This document shows, one piece after another, positions 4,834 through 6,433 of a stretch of 6,433 nt of DNA (its first letter is position 1; each line of letters opens with the position of its first letter). The translations under genes were made by a program, and so were the position numbers. This DNA is from Clostridia bacterium. GTDB taxonomy: Bacteria > Bacillota > Clostridia > Christensenellales > UBA1242. The notes beneath the pieces were generated by a model. It did not search any database and was not told where the DNA came from. It worked only from the letters and a program-made list of their open reading frames with translations. The DNA is taken from assembly GCA_023228225.1 (NCBI GenBank), contig JALOBO010000079.1, positions 1-6,433 on the forward strand. The letters run 5' to 3'.

Positions 4834-5562
4834 ATGGATTTAATATCATTAATGATTATAGCATTCCTCGGTATCGTTATTTTTGCATGCATAGGCTACA
4901 TCGTAGTCACATTGCCTGTATCAAAACCATACTTTTCAGCATCGTTTTCTAAATACAAATATGCACTTTTAACCATAAATAAAAATGGTGTGCTCACTAT
5001 TCAACCCGCTAAATTTAAAAATGGACGCGCGGCATTATCAAAAGCTACAGCTAAGTTCATTAAAACAGGTTTAAACGGTTCATATAGTATTGGTAACATT
5101 AGATGTGATTTGGTGCATAATGATGTAGGTGCAATTATTGAAGATTCCACACTTGGTATATTTAAGGAGTTGGAAAAATGTGGAATTAGAAATATTGGAG
5201 AATTGACCCAACGTGCAAATCAAGCCGCTATGATAAAACTTGGTTTGTTAGATAAAAAAGAATTTTCGCAATATGATATTGACCGTATCAATACGTTATC
5301 TACCTATACAATGGAGAATTTACAATTACTCGCCCCAGCTGTAAGAACGTTAAACGTAAACGATATGCTGAAAAACTGCAAATTAGATTCGCAAAGTCTT
5401 TCCGCAGACAACGAAGAGGCTATTGCGCTTATCGCACGTCAGTATAGGACACTCCTCACCGGCAAAAAAGAGAATGAGGGTGGATTAGATATGAAAACAG
5501 TCATCATAGGTGGTGTTGTTCTCATCGCAGTTGCCCTTGGTGCAGCATTCTTCCTAATGTAA
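4834..5562 (+). CDS. Protein with a membrane helix at each end
   Basis: A 242-residue protein with a hydrophobic helix at about residues 5-27 (from the SLMIIAFLGIVIFACIGYIV stretch) and a glycine/alanine-rich one at 221-241 (KTVIIGGVVLIAVALGAAFF), which ends the protein two residues later. The soluble middle part begins with a beta-rich region (YKYALLTINKNGVLTIQPAK, 41-60) and continues with predicted helices (LGIFKELEKCGIRNIGELTQ, 107-126; NEEAIALIARQYRTLL, 193-208). The cysteines C19, C91, C116 and C182 form no clear motif. The ATG is one base after the preceding stop and is set by a strong GGAGGT site. Such a doubly anchored protein could span or scaffold a viral membrane, with both ends inserted from one side. 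The terminal helix is similar in character to that at 1-66. No family recognised. Confidence 0.75.
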   Translation: MDLISLMIIAFLGIVIFACIGYIVVTLPVSKPYFSASFSKYKYALLTINKNGVLTIQPAKFKNGRAALSKATAKFIKTGLNGSYSIGNIRCDLVHNDVGAIIEDSTLGIFKELEKCGIRNIGELTQRANQAAMIKLGLLDKKEFSQYDIDRINTLSTYTMENLQLLAPAVRTLNVNDMLKNCKLDSQSLSADNEEAIALIARQYRTLLTGKKENEGGLDMKTVIIGGVVLIAVALGAAFFLM

Positions 5563-5576
5563 AAAAGGTGTTAAAA

Positions 5577-5951
5577 ATGTTATTACTCAAAATAATTAAA
5601 AAATTACTCATCCATGAAAACGCAGAAACAATTAACGATTATGTAAACAGTGTTTCTAATGTTTCTGTCAGAGATGATGATTTGCATCCAGTCACAGTAT
5701 CCCATTGGTTAACAGTGCTATTTACACTTTTATTTGTAAACATTATTGAAAGTGTGTTATATTTAATTTTCAACGGTGGAACATCGCTATCAGAAGCTAT
5801 AGCTACCGAAGGTTTCACCACATTTATACTATTGGTTATTTGCATTGACGTGTTATACTCAATAGTATATCTTATGTTTTTCAGTAAACTAATGCCGTCA
5901 TTGGCTATCAAAGTTACACTGTGGTGCATTAAGCGCAAGAATAATTTATAA
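5577..5951 (+). CDS. Small membrane protein, last gene of operon B
   Basis: A 124-residue protein. Residues 1-13 (MLLLKIIKKLLIH) can form a basic amphipathic helix lying on a membrane. Two clear transmembrane helices follow at about 43-66 (from the SHWLTVLFTLLFVNIIESVL stretch) and 80-104 (from FTTFILLVICIDVLYSIVYL), and the C-terminus is basic (CIKRKNNL). The ATG at 5577 is chosen because GGTG (5567-5570) lies six bases upstream; the in-frame GTG at 5568 would destroy that site. It is the fourth gene of a tightly packed operon, 14 bases after the previous stop, and its stop codon sits inside a terminator palindrome. Function unknown; a virion membrane protein or a lysis/egress factor are both possible. 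Confidence 0.7.
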   Translation: MLLLKIIKKLLIHENAETINDYVNSVSNVSVRDDDLHPVTVSHWLTVLFTLLFVNIIESVLYLIFNGGTSLSEAIATEGFTTFILLVICIDVLYSIVYLMFFSKLMPSLAIKVTLWCIKRKNNL

Positions 5952-5960
5952 ATTATTCTT
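5937..5960. terminator. Bidirectional terminator palindrome between convergent operons
   Basis: A perfect 24-bp palindrome with half-site AAGAATAATTTA and no spacer covers the stop codon of the 5577-5951 gene (TAA 5949-5951) and two bases of the stop of the minus-strand 32-residue ORF (5959-5961). On the plus strand it is followed by ATTTTT. Its exact placement at the meeting point of two converging transcripts supports a shared terminator. Confidence 0.6.
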
Positions 5961-6057
5961 ATTTTTCATCAATATATTCAAATTTTAGACCACGCGTGTG
6001 CGGTCTATGACCATTTACAACATCACGAATTGATATTTCTCTTAACTCTATTTTCAT
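5959..6057 (-). CDS. 32-residue ORF, possible remnant of a DUF262-type nuclease
   Basis: The ORF starts at ATG 6057, directly after the methyltransferase stop (TAAATG, no gap), with AGGAGT (6070-6065) seven bases upstream, so it is well placed for coupled translation. The N-terminal half, MKIELREISIRDVVNG, resembles from memory the start of DUF262/HNH proteins (GmrSD-like nucleases) that often follow EcoRI-family methyltransferases in bacterial and archaeal genomes. In those proteins a glycine-rich stretch and an RPPYQREF-like motif follow; here the sequence turns into HRPHTRGLKFEYIDEK and ends. No remaining part of such a nuclease is visible downstream, where operon B converges. It may be a decayed leftover, or a small peptide kept for another use. 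The similarity spans only about 16 residues and needs a search. Confidence 0.45.
   Translation of the reverse strand: MKIELREISIRDVVNGHRPHTRGLKFEYIDEK
5987..6006. repeat. Near-perfect 20-base inverted repeat inside the small ORF
   Basis: AGACC and GGTCT arms enclose an ACGCGTGTGC centre, pairing at all but one position if one G-T pair is allowed. It is GC-rich in an AT-rich setting. It lies where the nuclease-like part of the 32-residue ORF gives way to unrelated residues. It could be a hairpin at a recombination scar, a protein binding site, or a chance product of coding sequence. Confidence 0.35.
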
Positions 6058-6433
6058 TTAATTGACTCCTAATTTTTTGTTGCGAATAAAAATACGACTA
6101 TACATTCTTTTTCCATTAATATATCCACGACCTTTTTCAATTTTCAAATCATATTCATTACCAATTATCTCAAACTGGTCAGGATTATATTTATCCATAA
6201 AAGAAATTGGAACACCCATCGCGCCAGCATAATCATATGGAATATTAATTACTTTGTCCACATTAATCGCATCGTAATTGTCGTATTTTGGATATTCTTC
6301 AAGCGCATAGTTTCTAAATAAAATTAAATCTTCGTGTCGTTTTTTAACATTAATGTTTGTAAACCATCTAGTAAGAACATTACACGTAGTCAAAGTAAGA
6401 GGTTGTTTAAACTTTATAGCGGAAGTATACCCT
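6058..6433 (-). CDS. EcoRI-family adenine-specific DNA methyltransferase, C-terminal part (partial)
   Basis: The frame is open from the right edge of the window to TAA 6060-6058, showing the last 124 residues. These carry the features I associate with the C-terminus of EcoRI-type adenine methyltransferases (PF13651): WFTN followed by KKRHE, EEYPKYDNYDAI, IPYDYAGAMGVPISF, MDKYNPDQFEI and a final GKRMYSRIFIRNKK. Such enzymes transfer a methyl group from S-adenosylmethionine to adenine N6 in a palindromic site; the recognition site here cannot be predicted. The catalytic and cofactor-binding motifs should be upstream, outside the window. Any start within the window, such as the TTG at 6393, would be false because the frame and the family match continue past the edge. 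It is followed directly by the 32-residue ORF, the usual place of a nuclease partner. In a virus the enzyme could protect the genome from host restriction. Confidence 0.85.
   Translation of the reverse strand, partial: GYTSAIKFKQPLTLTTCNVLTRWFTNINVKKRHEDLILFRNYALEEYPKYDNYDAINVDKVINIPYDYAGAMGVPISFMDKYNPDQFEIIGNEYDLKIEKGRGYINGKRMYSRIFIRNKKLGVN

Noticed and set aside
5639..5938. 99-residue minus-strand ORF opposite the last gene of operon B
   Set aside because: It is a shadow of the membrane protein gene. I also checked it as a possible lost part of the DUF262-type nuclease and saw no matching motif.
1..6433. CRISPR array, rRNA or insertion sequence
   Set aside because: No regularly spaced repeats, no conserved rRNA stretches and no transposase or terminal inverted repeats were seen.

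Overview
The window looks like part of an archaeal virus, or an integrated provirus or other mobile element derived from one. The case for Archaea is in the control signals. Three plus-strand units start at an ATG 30-31 bases after the first T of a TTTAAATA box, with no ribosome binding site, which is the layout of leaderless archaeal transcripts. Genes inside the operons instead have GGTG- or GGAGG-type ribosome binding sites and overlapping or abutting ends. GC content is roughly one third. The case for a virus is the gene content: strings of small, mostly unrecognised genes, five of them with membrane segments, mixed with typical phage-style accessory enzymes. I cannot name the host group from the sequence.

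Layout. At 1-66 is the end of a plus-strand gene encoding a C-terminal membrane anchor. On the minus strand, 1572-158 is a two-gene accessory operon: a GIY-YIG homing-type endonuclease, then a metallophosphoesterase, coupled by an ATGA overlap. The intergenic region 1573-1809 holds a minus-strand promoter, two near-identical plus-strand promoters, and between them a possible tiny transcript. Operon A (1810-3631, plus) carries four small proteins (68, 61, 43 and 88 residues) and a 340-residue nucleotidyltransferase-fold protein resembling AbiEii-type enzymes. Operon B (3695-5951, plus) carries a three-helix membrane protein, a very acidic soluble protein, a protein with a membrane helix at each end, and a small membrane protein; it looks like a virion or envelope module, but none of its proteins can be identified by sequence. 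At the right edge, on the minus strand, is the C-terminal part of an EcoRI-family adenine methyltransferase, followed with no gap by a 32-codon ORF whose first half resembles the start of a DUF262-type nuclease.

How it fits together. Plus-strand operons appear to supply structural or membrane functions. Minus-strand genes are accessory cargo set in the opposite direction and separated from the plus-strand genes by palindromic, probably bidirectional, terminators. DNA modification and restriction seem to matter here: a methyltransferase is present, its expected nuclease partner looks reduced to a stub, and the tetranucleotide GATC is completely absent from the window while CGCG is over-represented.
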